A program made the translations under genes and the position numbers. DNA of 64,000 bases. Origin: Acholeplasmatales bacterium (lineage in GTDB: Bacteria; Bacillota_I; Bacilli_A; Acholeplasmatales; Anaeroplasmataceae). The stretch lies in assembly GCA_900767915.1 (NCBI GenBank), contig CAAGAX010000068.1, positions 28,881-92,880 of the forward strand. The letters are read 5' to 3'. Of this stretch, positions 42,478-51,825 are shown in pieces; the first letter of the stretch is position 1, and the number at the start of each line of letters is the position of its first letter. The notes beneath the pieces are model-generated. The model was given only the letters and a program-made list of their open reading frames with translations. It was not told the DNA's origin and searched no databases.

Positions 42478-45363
42478 ATGAAAAATTACACTAAAATAAA
42501 AGAAGAATATATAGAACAAATTCAATCTAAGGTAACACTATACTCTCATAATAAAACTAAAGCAAAAGTATGTACCTTTGAGAATGATGATAGAAATAAG
42601 GTGTTTTCAATTGCATTTAGAACAGCACCTATTAATTCAACTGGTTTAACCCATATATTAGAGCATTCAGTATTATGTGGTTCTAAAAAGTATCCAGTTA
42701 AAGATCCATTTGTTGAGCTTGTTAAAAGCTCATTGAATACATTTTTAAATGCCTTTACATTTCCTGATAAGACAATGTATCCTTGTGCTAGTCAAAATGA
42801 TAAGGATTTTAAGAATTTAATGAGTGTTTATATGGATGCTGCATTTTACCCTCAAATTTACAATCATGAAGAAATATTTCTTCAGGAGGGTTGGAGATAT
42901 GATATTACTGATAAAGATGATGATATTAAAATTAATGGTGTTGTTTATAATGAGATGAAGGGTGCATTCTCAGATCCAGAACAAATATTATTAAGAAATA
43001 TTATGTATTCTTTATATCCTGATACACCATATGGCTTTGAATCAGGAGGTGACCCTAAATATATTCCTGATTTATCCTATGAACAATTTCTAAAATTCCA
43101 TAGTGAATTTTATCATCCATCAAACTCTTATATATTATTATATGGAGATTGTGATATGATAGAAAGATTAAATTGGCTTGATAGTGAATATTTATCAAAT
43201 TTCAGCTATAATGATTTTGATACTTCTATTCCTTTTCAAAATCCATTTAAAGAACCTAAAATTGTAAATGAGTATTATCAAATAGATAAAGCTATGCCTA
43301 AAGACAAAAAAGCATTATTCTCATATAATGTATCTTTTCCAACAACATTAGATTCTAAGCTAATGCTTGCAACAGAAATATTAACTACTATTTTATTAGA
43401 AAACCCTGGTGCTCCTTTAAAACAAGCCTTAATTGATAATAATATCGGAGAATCAATTGATTCAATGTTTGATGATGGATTATTACAACCAATATTCTCT
43501 ATTATGGCTACTAATTGTGATCTAGACTATAAGGAAAAATTTGTATCTATTATTGATAATGAATTAAATAAATATGTTAAAGAGGGATTAGATCATGAAG
43601 CTATTTTATCATTAATTAATTTTCAAGAATTTAAAGCAAGAGAAGGATTATTCGGTAGATTTCCTAAGGGATTATCAATAGAAATGAGCTCATTAGCATC
43701 ATGGCTATATGATGATTTAGATTGCACTAGTAAGATTAATGATTTAGCTTTATATGATGAATTAAGAAAATCCTTAAATGAAGGATATTTTGAAGAAATA
43801 ATTTCAAAATATTTAATTAATTCAAATCATAAATCATATGTATTTTTAAATCCATCATATGATGTTTCAGATAAACAAGACTTAATGTTAAAAGAAAAAT
43901 TAAATGAATTAAAAAAATCTTTATCAAAAGAAAAATTAGATTCTTTAATATTAAAGAATAAAAAATTATTAGAATATCAAAATAAAGAGGATTCAATAGA
44001 AGCTAAAAAAAGCTTACCAAAGCTTGAGCTCAATGATTTACCTATAGAACCTGAAAAATTAAATTTAGAGGTAATTAATGGCGATTATAAGACTCTTTTA
44101 TCTGATTATTTTACTAATAATATTTGTTATGTTAAATATTATTTTAATATAGATCATTTAAATGCTTCAGATTGTCAATATTTAACACTTGCAAGCTCTT
44201 TATTAACGCAAATGTCTACAAAAAAGTTAAACTATAAGGATATGATTAAGGAATTACAAAATAATACAGGCTCATTAGCATTTTCAGCTTTGCCATATCA
44301 TACTATTGAGCGTGAATCTAAGCTTTTATTTACTTGTAGTTATTCTGCAGTCGATTATAAGCTTTCTAGTGCTTTAAAGCTAGCTAATGATATTATTTTC
44401 AACACTGATTTTACTGATTATAAAAGATTAAAGGAGTTAATTTTAGAGCTTGCTTCTAATCAAGAAATGAGTATTTCTAATATAGGACATAAGGTTAGCC
44501 TAACAAGAGCTTCAGCAGCCTTTGATGAAGCAGCTAGAATTAATGATGCAATAAATGGAATTGGATTTTTAGACTTCTTAAAGAATATTGTTAATAATTT
44601 TGATGAATTAAAAGAAGAAATAGCTTCTAAAATGAAAAATGTCCTTAAAAATATATTATCTAAGGATAGATTTATTCTTGGATTTACTGGTCAAAAGGAT
44701 TTATATTTAAAAAATAAAAATATTTTTAATGAATTTTATTCTTTATTAAGTGATAATCATTTCAATATAAAAGAGGAATTTAAAGAAACTAAGATAAATG
44801 AAGCTATTATTGCTCCTTATAATGTGAATTATGTAGCTAGAGCTGGAAAAACTAGTGGGCTATTTAACGGAAGCTTTTATGTACTAAATAATGCTTTAAA
44901 TATGGATTATTTATGGAATGAGGTTAGAGTTCATGGTGGAGCTTATGGCTGTTCACTTGTTGCTTCTATATCTGGATTAATTGGTTTTTCTTCATATAGA
45001 GATCCTGAAGTATCTAAGACAAATGATGTTTATGAAGGAGTAATAGATTATATTGATAACTTTAATTGTAATGATGATGAGCTACTAAAATATAAGATTG
45101 GGGCAATAGGCTCTTTAGATTCTGTGTTACATCCATCAATGAAGGGAAAAAAGGCATCACTTGACTATTTTACACATAATAGCTTTGATTTAGAGTGTAA
45201 GCTACGTAAGGAATTAATTAATACTACTAATCAGGATATTAGAGATTTGAGTAAATACTTTAAAGAGGCATTAGAATATAATGACATATGTGTTTTAGGA
45301 AATAAGGAAAAAATAGAAGAAGCAGGTAATTTATTTTCTAATATAAGATCTTTAAGTAAATAA
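42478..45363 (+). CDS. M16C (PreP-like) zinc metallopeptidase
   Basis: 961 residues, usual for the falcilysin/PreP group. The inverted zinc motif HILEH is at 59-63 and the third ligand is Glu159 in NEMKGAFSDPE. The second, non-catalytic half is present, with the substrate-binding R/Y region near NEVRVHGGAYG. It has no signal peptide, so it acts in the cytoplasm, where this group breaks down peptides of up to about 70 residues. That would fit with the peptide importer encoded upstream. GGAGG site; TATAAT at 42451-42456 as likely -10. Confidence 0.93.
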   Translation: MKNYTKIKEEYIEQIQSKVTLYSHNKTKAKVCTFENDDRNKVFSIAFRTAPINSTGLTHILEHSVLCGSKKYPVKDPFVELVKSSLNTFLNAFTFPDKTMYPCASQNDKDFKNLMSVYMDAAFYPQIYNHEEIFLQEGWRYDITDKDDDIKINGVVYNEMKGAFSDPEQILLRNIMYSLYPDTPYGFESGGDPKYIPDLSYEQFLKFHSEFYHPSNSYILLYGDCDMIERLNWLDSEYLSNFSYNDFDTSIPFQNPFKEPKIVNEYYQIDKAMPKDKKALFSYNVSFPTTLDSKLMLATEILTTILLENPGAPLKQALIDNNIGESIDSMFDDGLLQPIFSIMATNCDLDYKEKFVSIIDNELNKYVKEGLDHEAILSLINFQEFKAREGLFGRFPKGLSIEMSSLASWLYDDLDCTSKINDLALYDELRKSLNEGYFEEIISKYLINSNHKSYVFLNPSYDVSDKQDLMLKEKLNELKKSLSKEKLDSLILKNKKLLEYQNKEDSIEAKKSLPKLELNDLPIEPEKLNLEVINGDYKTLLSDYFTNNICYVKYYFNIDHLNASDCQYLTLASSLLTQMSTKKLNYKDMIKELQNNTGSLAFSALPYHTIERESKLLFTCSYSAVDYKLSSALKLANDIIFNTDFTDYKRLKELILELASNQEMSISNIGHKVSLTRASAAFDEAARINDAINGIGFLDFLKNIVNNFDELKEEIASKMKNVLKNILSKDRFILGFTGQKDLYLKNKNIFNEFYSLLSDNHFNIKEEFKETKINEAIIAPYNVNYVARAGKTSGLFNGSFYVLNNALNMDYLWNEVRVHGGAYGCSLVASISGLIGFSSYRDPEVSKTNDVYEGVIDYIDNFNCNDDELLKYKIGAIGSLDSVLHPSMKGKKASLDYFTHNSFDLECKLRKELINTTNQDIRDLSKYFKEALEYNDICVLGNKEKIEEAGNLFSNIRSLSK

Positions 45364-45406
45364 TAAATATATTCTTTATATAAATTATTTAGTAAAAATA
45401 AAAAAC

Positions 45407-45458
45407 CTAGTATAAAAGCCTAATTATTAAAATAGGCTTATGTACTAGATTTTTTTTT
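45407..45458. terminator. Bidirectional terminator between convergent genes
   Basis: Outer stem CTAGTA (45407-45412) with TACTAG (45443-45448) and inner stem AAGCCTA (45416-45422) with TAGGCTT (45433-45439). A T run follows at 45450-45458 and an A-rich stretch (45394-45405) precedes, so it can stop transcription from both sides. Confidence 0.82.
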
Positions 45459-47673
45459 ATAATATTGGTCTTTTAAAGTATCCTTTTGTTGAATTAGAGA
45501 ATTTTACATTTTCACCATTTAATTTATTTTTAGCAGAAGTAATAATATTTATTACATCCTCATAATTTTCTATAGTGAAGTTTAATCTTAGTCTTTTAGC
45601 GTAAGGGGTAATTTCTTTTAAATTTGGTATTAAATTTAATGGTAATGAATTTAAAATATATGTAATACAATTTTTTCTAATAGTTTTAAATTCACTAAAT
45701 TCATCCTTTAATGTATAGGTATGATTTTTACAATCTTTACATTCACCATATCTTTTTAATGGACAATATTTTAATGTCATTAAGGTTTGATATCCATATA
45801 TTATAAATTCAATTGGTGGGGCAGTATTATATTTTTTAGTATAACTATCATAAATATTAATTAAAGTTAAAAAATCAGTTTCAGGACTTAATGTAACATA
45901 TTTAACATTGTTTTCTAAAAGAAAATGTATGGCTTCAGAATTGATTACATTAAAGCTTGAATCTGTTATTATTTCCTTTTTATTATTATAATAATAAATT
46001 CCACCATAGCTTCCTACTAATACATAGTCTTCATTAAATTCTGGATAATCTGAATTAACATATGGACTATAATTATTATAATAAATTGTTTTTAATCCCA
46101 TTTCTTTACAAGCTTGATATTGTTCATTTGTTGTACAATAAGCAGTTAATTCTAAATCATAGCTAGGATAATTAATATTATTTTCTTTAATAATTGGTTT
46201 ATTTAATTTTCTTATTCCTTGATAATATTCCATTATATTATTTATTAAATTTCTTCTAGCTTCATTTATTCCTGCTACATTTAAAAATAAATTATCATCA
46301 ATATATAATTCTAAATCATTTAAATAAAAAGGAGTATCATTTAGTTTATTTATATTTTTTAATAAAGTTTCCTTTGTGATAGATTGATTTATAGCCTTTG
46401 ATAGAGTATTTGAAGATTCTCCTTGAAAATAATTATCATCTATTGTAGTTGAAAGAATTAAAGAAGAATTAATTGAACCATATACTTGAATATTTAAAGG
46501 AAGCTTTTTATCATTATAATCATTTATTTCAATAGAAGAATCAATCATTTTATAAATTTTAGTATTATTAGGGAAATTCTTATAAATATTTAAGAAGCAT
46601 TCATCACTAGCTTTAGTAATTTCTTTATTATTTTTATTATAAATTTTATCTATTGTAAAATAATAATCCTCATTATCTCCTTCAATTCTAATTCTATCTG
46701 ATATATTTAATGGCCTTGTTAATGATATTTCTGTTAGATTATTTCTTTTACCCTTTATATAGCCAATATATGCTCCTTCATTAGATTTTTTATTTATATC
46801 TATGATATTTCCTTTATCCTCATTAAAGATAAAGCCCTTTGTATAAGCTCTATGAAATACTGTATCAAGCTTAGTTAGCTTATATGCATGATTATCCATT
46901 TTATTTCTAATTTCACTTGTTACTATTTTGACATATTCAGGAGATTTCATTCTTCCTTCTATTTTTAATGAATCAATTCCTAAATCAGTTAATTCTTTAA
47001 TTTTTGGGATAGTATTTAAATCCTTCATAGAAAGCATAAAGCCTTTATCTTTAAATTTAGAATCCTTATATAAAGAATATTCTCTTCTACAATTTTGACT
47101 ACAACGTCCTCTATTTCCACTTCTAAGAGTTAATAAAGAAGAAAGAAGACATCCTCCACTATAAGAAACACATAAAGCTCCATAAATAAAAACCTCTAGA
47201 GGCATTTTTGAATTTGCTTTTATATTTTTTATTTCATCTAAAGAAACCTCTCTAGCTAGAACGCATCTATCAATGTTTAAAGACTCAAAGAATTTTACAT
47301 CATATAAATCCTTTATTCCTGCTTGAGTAGAAATATGACATTCCATTGGAGATAAATATTTATTAATATAAGAAATAAGAGCGTTATCACAAGTAATAAT
47401 TCCATCCACACCTATTTCATATAATTCATCAAGATATTTTTTACAATCTGAAAGCTCACTATCCTTGATAATAGTATTTACAGTTACATATATTTTTTTA
47501 TTATTTGAATGACTAAATGCTAAAGCTGTTTTTAATTCATCTATTGTAAAATTTTTAGCATAAGCTCTAGCACCATATTTATTACATGCTAGATATACTG
47601 CATCAGCTCCATTATATATCGCTTCAATAAAGGCTTGAAATGATCCAGCAGGGGCTAATAATTCACTTTTCAT
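45457..47673 (-). CDS. U32 family protein with DUF3656, RlhA-like
   Basis: 738 residues from the ATG at 47673; the GAGGT site is inside the end of ilvE and the ATG overlaps its stop (TAATG). N-terminal U32 domain: ELLAPAGSFQAFIEAIYNGADAVYLACNKYGARAYAKNF, then the cysteine-rich CVSYSGGC...GRCSQNCRREY, and SLKIEGRMKSPEYV. The second half fits the DUF3656 region of long U32 proteins and ends with CPLKRYGECKDC. U32 proteins with this layout include E. coli RlhA, which hydroxylates a cytidine of 23S rRNA; others hydroxylate tRNA (TrhP). So an RNA-hydroxylation role, with an Fe-S cluster, is more likely than proteolysis. Confidence 0.88.
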   Translation of the reverse strand: MKSELLAPAGSFQAFIEAIYNGADAVYLACNKYGARAYAKNFTIDELKTALAFSHSNNKKIYVTVNTIIKDSELSDCKKYLDELYEIGVDGIITCDNALISYINKYLSPMECHISTQAGIKDLYDVKFFESLNIDRCVLAREVSLDEIKNIKANSKMPLEVFIYGALCVSYSGGCLLSSLLTLRSGNRGRCSQNCRREYSLYKDSKFKDKGFMLSMKDLNTIPKIKELTDLGIDSLKIEGRMKSPEYVKIVTSEIRNKMDNHAYKLTKLDTVFHRAYTKGFIFNEDKGNIIDINKKSNEGAYIGYIKGKRNNLTEISLTRPLNISDRIRIEGDNEDYYFTIDKIYNKNNKEITKASDECFLNIYKNFPNNTKIYKMIDSSIEINDYNDKKLPLNIQVYGSINSSLILSTTIDDNYFQGESSNTLSKAINQSITKETLLKNINKLNDTPFYLNDLELYIDDNLFLNVAGINEARRNLINNIMEYYQGIRKLNKPIIKENNINYPSYDLELTAYCTTNEQYQACKEMGLKTIYYNNYSPYVNSDYPEFNEDYVLVGSYGGIYYYNNKKEIITDSSFNVINSEAIHFLLENNVKYVTLSPETDFLTLINIYDSYTKKYNTAPPIEFIIYGYQTLMTLKYCPLKRYGECKDCKNHTYTLKDEFSEFKTIRKNCITYILNSLPLNLIPNLKEITPYAKRLRLNFTIENYEDVINIITSAKNKLNGENVKFSNSTKGYFKRPIL

Positions 47674-48737
47674 TATTTTACCTCGTATGTCCAACCAAAT
47701 TCATCTTCAATTATACCATTTTGAATTTGTGTTAATGTATCATATAGCATTTGTGATATTTCACCAATCCTATTAGTTTCAAAGAATACCTCATCCTTAT
47801 ATGCTAATGTTCCGATAGGGGAAATAACTGCAGCAGTACCTGTACCAAAGGCTTCTGATAATCTTTTTTCTTTACTTGCAGTAATTAATTCATCTATAGA
47901 TAAATTTCTTTCTTCTACAGTATATCCTTTTTTCTTTAATAGCTTTATCATAGAGTCTCTAGTTACTCCCGGTAAAACAGATCCTTCAAGAGGTGCTGTA
48001 ATAATTTTATTATCAATAACAAACATTGCGTTCATTGTTCCTACCTCTTCAACATATTTATGATGTACTCCATCAAGCCATAGAACCTGTGAATAGCCCT
48101 TAGCTTCAGCTTCCATTTGAGCTAAAATGGAAGAAGCGTAGTTTCCACCACATTTTGCAAATCCAGTTCCACCCTTTACAGCTCTAACAAGCTTATCCTC
48201 AACATAGATTCTAACTGGCTTTAAGCCTTCCTTATAGTAGCTTCCTACTGGGGATAGAATAACCATAAATTTATAATGGTCAGCATCATGTACACCTAAT
48301 TTTGGTTGATATGCGAACATAAATGGTCTTATATATAATGAAGTATTAGGTAATGTAGGAATCCATTCACTTTCAAGCTTTACTAAATCATTTATTGCTT
48401 GAATAAAATCCTCTACTGGTAATTCTGGCATTCCTAATCTTTTATTTGAATTTTGAAATCTAATTGCGTTCATTTCAGGACGGAATAATAATATTCTTGA
48501 ATCCTTTGTTTTGTAAGCCTTTAATCCTTCAAATGTTTCTTGAGCATAATGTAATACAAGACAAGCAGGATCAAAAGGAATTGGTCCATATGGTAATATT
48601 TTAGGATTTATAAAACCCTTATCTTTATACCAATCCATCATAAACATATGATCAGTATAATAATTACCAAAGCCTAAATTATTCATATCCGGCTTTTCTT
48701 TTCTTTCTTTAACAAGCTCATATTTAATATCTAGCAT
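47673..48737 (-). CDS. ilvE: Branched-chain amino acid aminotransferase
   Basis: 354 residues, normal for the fold-type IV, IlvE-2 group. Typical motifs: YGPIPFDPACLVLHYAQETFEGLKAY, SLYIRPFMFA, the PLP-binding Lys195 in FAKCGGNYASS, and GYSQVLWLDGVHHKYVEEVGTMN. It transfers amino groups between glutamate and leucine, isoleucine or valine. GGAGA site. No other branched-chain synthesis gene is near, so it may serve amino acid use as much as synthesis. It is the first gene of a two-gene minus-strand unit with the U32 gene. Confidence 0.95.
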   Translation of the reverse strand: MLDIKYELVKERKEKPDMNNLGFGNYYTDHMFMMDWYKDKGFINPKILPYGPIPFDPACLVLHYAQETFEGLKAYKTKDSRILLFRPEMNAIRFQNSNKRLGMPELPVEDFIQAINDLVKLESEWIPTLPNTSLYIRPFMFAYQPKLGVHDADHYKFMVILSPVGSYYKEGLKPVRIYVEDKLVRAVKGGTGFAKCGGNYASSILAQMEAEAKGYSQVLWLDGVHHKYVEEVGTMNAMFVIDNKIITAPLEGSVLPGVTRDSMIKLLKKKGYTVEERNLSIDELITASKEKRLSEAFGTGTAAVISPIGTLAYKDEVFFETNRIGEISQMLYDTLTQIQNGIIEDEFGWTYEVK

Positions 48738-48806
48738 CTTTTTTTCTCCTCTATAAAAAATATAGCATAATTATATACCTTATTTTATCTATTTAAAACT
48801 TTTTTA

Positions 48807-48835
48807 TTGAAATTTGATAACGTTTTTTTTACAAT
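48807..48835 (+). promoter_or_regulatory. Promoter of the 48852 gene
   Basis: TTGAAA (48807-48812), 17-base spacer, TACAAT (48830-48835). The start codon is only 16 bases after the -10, so the untranslated leader is very short. Confidence 0.68.
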
Positions 48836-48851
48836 ATATTCGAGGTGCTTT

Positions 48852-49121
48852 ATGACAACATTTTTTTATAATATATTTGGTATAATTACAGGCATTATAG
48901 TATTAATTTATTTAATATTAAATTTGAAGTATAATAAAAAGATATATTCTATCATATCTATAATTTTAGGAATTGTATTATTAGCTACAGGTATATATGG
49001 TTTTTTCATTCCTAGTAATTTAGATTATATAATTATTATTCTATTATTAGCTTCATCAGTTTTATTAGTATTAATATCTATATTTTTAGGTAATAATAAA
49101 ATAGTAAAGAAAAAAAGATAA
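48852..49121 (+). CDS. Small membrane protein
   Basis: 89 residues from the ATG at 48852, with GAGGTG just upstream. A start at the TTG at 48807 is unlikely, because that TTG is the first half of the -35 element. Three membrane segments (about 4-24, 31-50, 57-80) and a basic end (KKKR). Its last 36 bases overlap the end of the minus-strand gene 49086-49943. Family not recognised. Confidence 0.65.
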   Translation: MTTFFYNIFGIITGIIVLIYLILNLKYNKKIYSIISIILGIVLLATGIYGFFIPSNLDYIIIILLLASSVLLVLISIFLGNNKIVKKKR

Positions 49122-49943
49122 GGTAATAGCTATTGAAGCTATTATTTTGTTTTTTAGAAGCTTTATAATTGATATATCCTGATTTAAAGCTATTATTTGA
49201 AAAATAATAGAAATACCAGAAAAGGTCAAAGAGGATATAATAATTATATTTTTTTCTAATGTTGATATTATATTAATATTATTTATTTCGATAAGTCCAG
49301 TCATTATTTCAATATATGGGCTTATTTTTTTAAATTTAATTAAAGATTGTATAAAGCTAAAAAATATACACATTCCTAATATAGTAAATAATACCTTAAA
49401 GGTATTGATAATAGATTCCTTTATTATAGCTATTTGTTTATTTTTTTTAGGTTTATATTCTATTACATTTTTATTTGTATTATTATTTAATTTAAATAAA
49501 AGAAATGAAAATAATATATTTAAGCTTAAATATATAAAAATATTTATATTGTTCAATCTTAATATATAAATAGTATAGGAAATAGATAATGATGAAAAGG
49601 AATAAATTATGCTATATCCTTCATCTTCTGATATTAAATTATTTTTAATAGAATTAAGAATAATATAAGTAGCTGATGGACTACCTAAAAGGATAGATAT
49701 CAATATTAAGCTTAATGTTAATGGCGAATTGAAATGAAATATTTTATTATAAAATTTATAGGATTTTAATAAAATCATTTGATAATAATAATTATTATTT
49801 ATTATATCTAAAAGAAGAATACTAGAAAATAATATTGGATATAGATTATTAAAAAAAATAGTAGTTGTAGATAAAATTATATCCTTAGATTTATCAGGGC
49901 TAATTAAAGTAATTATAAATAAAATTATATATAAAATTAACAT
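49086..49943 (-). CDS. YlbJ-like membrane protein (Gate / nucleoside-recognition family)
   Basis: 285 residues, almost all hydrophobic, with about eight membrane segments. The first gate domain has NNLYPILFSSILLLDII and a glycine-poor GSPSATYIILNSI, matching the P-F-x-S-E and G-x-P-x-G-A patterns of YlbJ in degraded form; the second half has EIMTGLIEINN and LTFSGISIIFQI, which match the YlbJ ending (E-x-x-x-G and F-G-G-x-S-x-x-x-Q). YlbJ is shorter here than in Bacillus (about 400). There is no clear ribosome binding site, and the gene is extremely A/T-rich. In Bacillus YlbJ is needed for spore lipid or dipicolinate-related steps, but nothing else here suggests spores. Confidence 0.6.
   Translation of the reverse strand: MLILYIILFIITLISPDKSKDIILSTTTIFFNNLYPILFSSILLLDIINNNYYYQMILLKSYKFYNKIFHFNSPLTLSLILISILLGSPSATYIILNSIKNNLISEDEGYSIIYSFSSLSISYTIYILRLNNINIFIYLSLNILFSFLLFKLNNNTNKNVIEYKPKKNKQIAIIKESIINTFKVLFTILGMCIFFSFIQSLIKFKKISPYIEIMTGLIEINNINIISTLEKNIIIISSLTFSGISIIFQIIALNQDISIIKLLKNKIIASIAITLSFFLYYFIIT
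49124..49154 (+). terminator. Terminator inside the convergent gene
   Basis: TAATAGCT (49124-49131) pairs with AGCTATTA (49137-49144), then TTTTGTTTTTT. It serves the plus-strand gene but lies within the coding part of the minus-strand gene. Confidence 0.65.
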
Positions 49944-50167
49944 ATTATCACAATAAAAAATATTCTAAATTAGTTATTTTTATTCATTTTTTATTTAGAG
50001 TGAATCATAATTTTGAACTTTATTTTAACATAAAGAAATGCTATAAGAGCAGTAATGCTACAAAATTTATACAATATGCAACTTATTAGTTACTGCTTTA
50101 ATTTTTAAATAATATTATAATTATTAATCATAATGTAATAGATTAAAAAGAAAGTGAGGATTATATA

Positions 50168-50665
50168 ATGACATTTGGAAAAAGACTACAATACTTACGA
50201 AAAAAGAAAGGCTACTCTCAAGAAAAATTGGCGACTATTTTAAATATGTCTCGTCAAGCAATTGCAAAATGGGAACAAGACTTATGTGAGCCTAGTATTG
50301 ATTGCATGATTACTATGGCAGAAATCTTTGAGGTTGATTTAGATTACTTAATTACAGGCAAAGCTAGAGAAAATAAAGATGAGGTTAAACATGAAAAAGA
50401 GACAATAATAAAAGAAAAAGACCATGTATTGGATAAAAAAGATATTATTCTTTTAATAACCTTTATTACTTCTACGATTGCATTTATTGGGCTATTTATT
50501 TATGCACTATTAAATCCATTATATTGGAATCAAAAATATTCATTTATTTGGTGGTACATTCGTTTTGATGTTTCAAGTGGAGCTTGGTTTCGTATTTTGG
50601 TTCTTAGCTCAATTTTAGGTATTGTTTTTTCACTTATCGTTTTTTTAAAAAGGAGAAAGCAATAA
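50168..50665 (+). CDS. Xre-type regulator with two membrane segments
   Basis: 165 residues. HTH_3 domain at about 1-60 (LRKKKGYSQEKLATILNMSRQAIAKWEQ), a charged linker rich in Lys/Glu (about 65-90), and two membrane segments (about 92-115 and 140-160). This is the common Firmicutes layout of a DNA-binding head on a membrane tail. GTGAGG site. An 8-base inverted repeat AGCAGTAA / TTACTGCT (50048-50055 and 50090-50097) lies upstream and could be its operator. Confidence 0.85.
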   Translation: MTFGKRLQYLRKKKGYSQEKLATILNMSRQAIAKWEQDLCEPSIDCMITMAEIFEVDLDYLITGKARENKDEVKHEKETIIKEKDHVLDKKDIILLITFITSTIAFIGLFIYALLNPLYWNQKYSFIWWYIRFDVSSGAWFRILVLSSILGIVFSLIVFLKRRKQ

Positions 50666-51119
50666 CTATTTAAAAAAGTTTTAAGCTTTGTTGATGGGTC
50701 GGATGAAATTTCTTTATTAAACAATGAAAATTTATTTTAGGTATGATTTTTTATAGATAAGTAGACAATAATAAGTATGAAAATTAATGTTAATGGAAGG
50801 TATTTTACGTGACTAAAAGGGGAAAATATCTGTTATATCATTAGTATGGCTATTTGAGATTTTTGAAAACTTAGTTATATTTCAATAATAATTAGCATTT
50901 CACTTATTAGAATTATTATATAAATAATCAAAATATAAGAGGGAGTAACCTAAAATAATTTGAATATCTTTATTATTTGATAGAAGAATATTGGTATTCA
51001 TACAATATAAATCAATTAATAAAGATTCAAATTTATGTGGTTGGTTTAATTGGGCTCTCGTTTTATGTCCTGTTATATTTTTTTATATTTGTTATTATAT
51101 ATATATGAGGTGATGGAGC
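50666..51119. other. 454-base intergenic region
   Basis: Holds no supported gene. A broken inverted repeat, 50959-50974 with 51018-51031 (14 of 16 positions pair, loop 43 bases), lies before the second regulator and could be an operator or a remnant. A short open stretch just after the first regulator (from about 50676) looks coding-like for 20 codons but has no start or ribosome site. Confidence 0.5.
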
Positions 51120-51548
51120 ATGGATAACAAAAAAATAGGTAAATTTATAGCTGAATGTAGAAAAGAAAAAAAATTAACACAAAGTAATCTTGCGGAAATA
51201 TTAAATGTAAGTGATAAATCAATATCAAGATGGGAAAATGGAATAAATATGCCAGATTATTCTATTATTGATGAATTATGTAATGCTTTAGGAATAACTA
51301 TTAATGAATTATTGAATGGAGAAAAAGAAAATTTAAACGCTAATAAAATAACACTTGATAATATTAAAATAATTCAAAAACAAAAGAAGAAAATAAATCA
51401 AGGAATAATTTTATTAGGCTGTACATTTTCATTTATACTTGCATCCATTATATTTGCAAGGGATAATTTAATGGCAACAATATTTGGTGGAATTGCTATA
51501 GGATATTTATTAGCAGGAATGATTACATTATTTAAAAAGGAAAAATAA
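51120..51548 (+). CDS. Xre-type regulator with membrane tail
   Basis: 142 residues. HTH_3 domain at about 5-60 (CRKEKKLTQSNLAEILNVSDKSISRWENG), then a Lys-rich linker and two short membrane segments (about 96-138). A GAGGTGATGGAGC site precedes the ATG. A paralogue of the 50168 regulator in layout but not close in sequence. Its target is unknown; the potABCD promoter lies about 200 bases downstream of its stop. Confidence 0.85.
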   Translation: MDNKKIGKFIAECRKEKKLTQSNLAEILNVSDKSISRWENGINMPDYSIIDELCNALGITINELLNGEKENLNANKITLDNIKIIQKQKKKINQGIILLGCTFSFILASIIFARDNLMATIFGGIAIGYLLAGMITLFKKEK

Positions 51549-51580
51549 ATTCTAGATAAAAGAATCAGAAAAATAAAATA

Positions 51581-51615
51581 TAGCATATTAGGTATTTAAA
51601 CTTAATATGCTTTTT
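51581..51615 (+). terminator. Terminator after the second Xre regulator
   Basis: AGCATATTA (51581-51589) pairs with TAATATGCT (51602-51610), then five more T. Confidence 0.78.
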
Positions 51616-51655
51616 TGCATATTAATAAATTCAGCTAAAAAAAATTATAATTAGC

Positions 51656-51671
51656 TCTAAAGAATTCTTTA
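51656..51671. promoter_or_regulatory. 16-base perfect palindrome, possible operator
   Basis: CTAAAGAATTCTTTAG, a perfect 16-base palindrome about 75 bases before the -35 element of the pot promoter. It could bind a dimeric regulator such as one of the adjacent Xre proteins; this is inference from shape and position. Confidence 0.4.
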
Positions 51672-51745
51672 GCCTTAGCCTGATTATGCTTTTTAAATAG
51701 CTAAACAGTAATTATGCGGTTAGTTTAGAAAAAGGATAATCTTTC

Positions 51746-51774
51746 TTGATTTTATAAATAATGCTTAGTATAAT
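51746..51774 (+). promoter_or_regulatory. Promoter of the potABCD operon
   Basis: TTGATT (51746-51751), 17-base spacer, TATAAT (51769-51774). The best -10 element in the window other than the rRNA one. The leader to the potA start is about 45 bases, with AAGGAGG at its end. Confidence 0.82.
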
Positions 51775-51825
51775 TAGGGTAATTTGTTAAAATAACAAGC
51801 TAATCTGTGTTAAGGAGGAAAGAAA

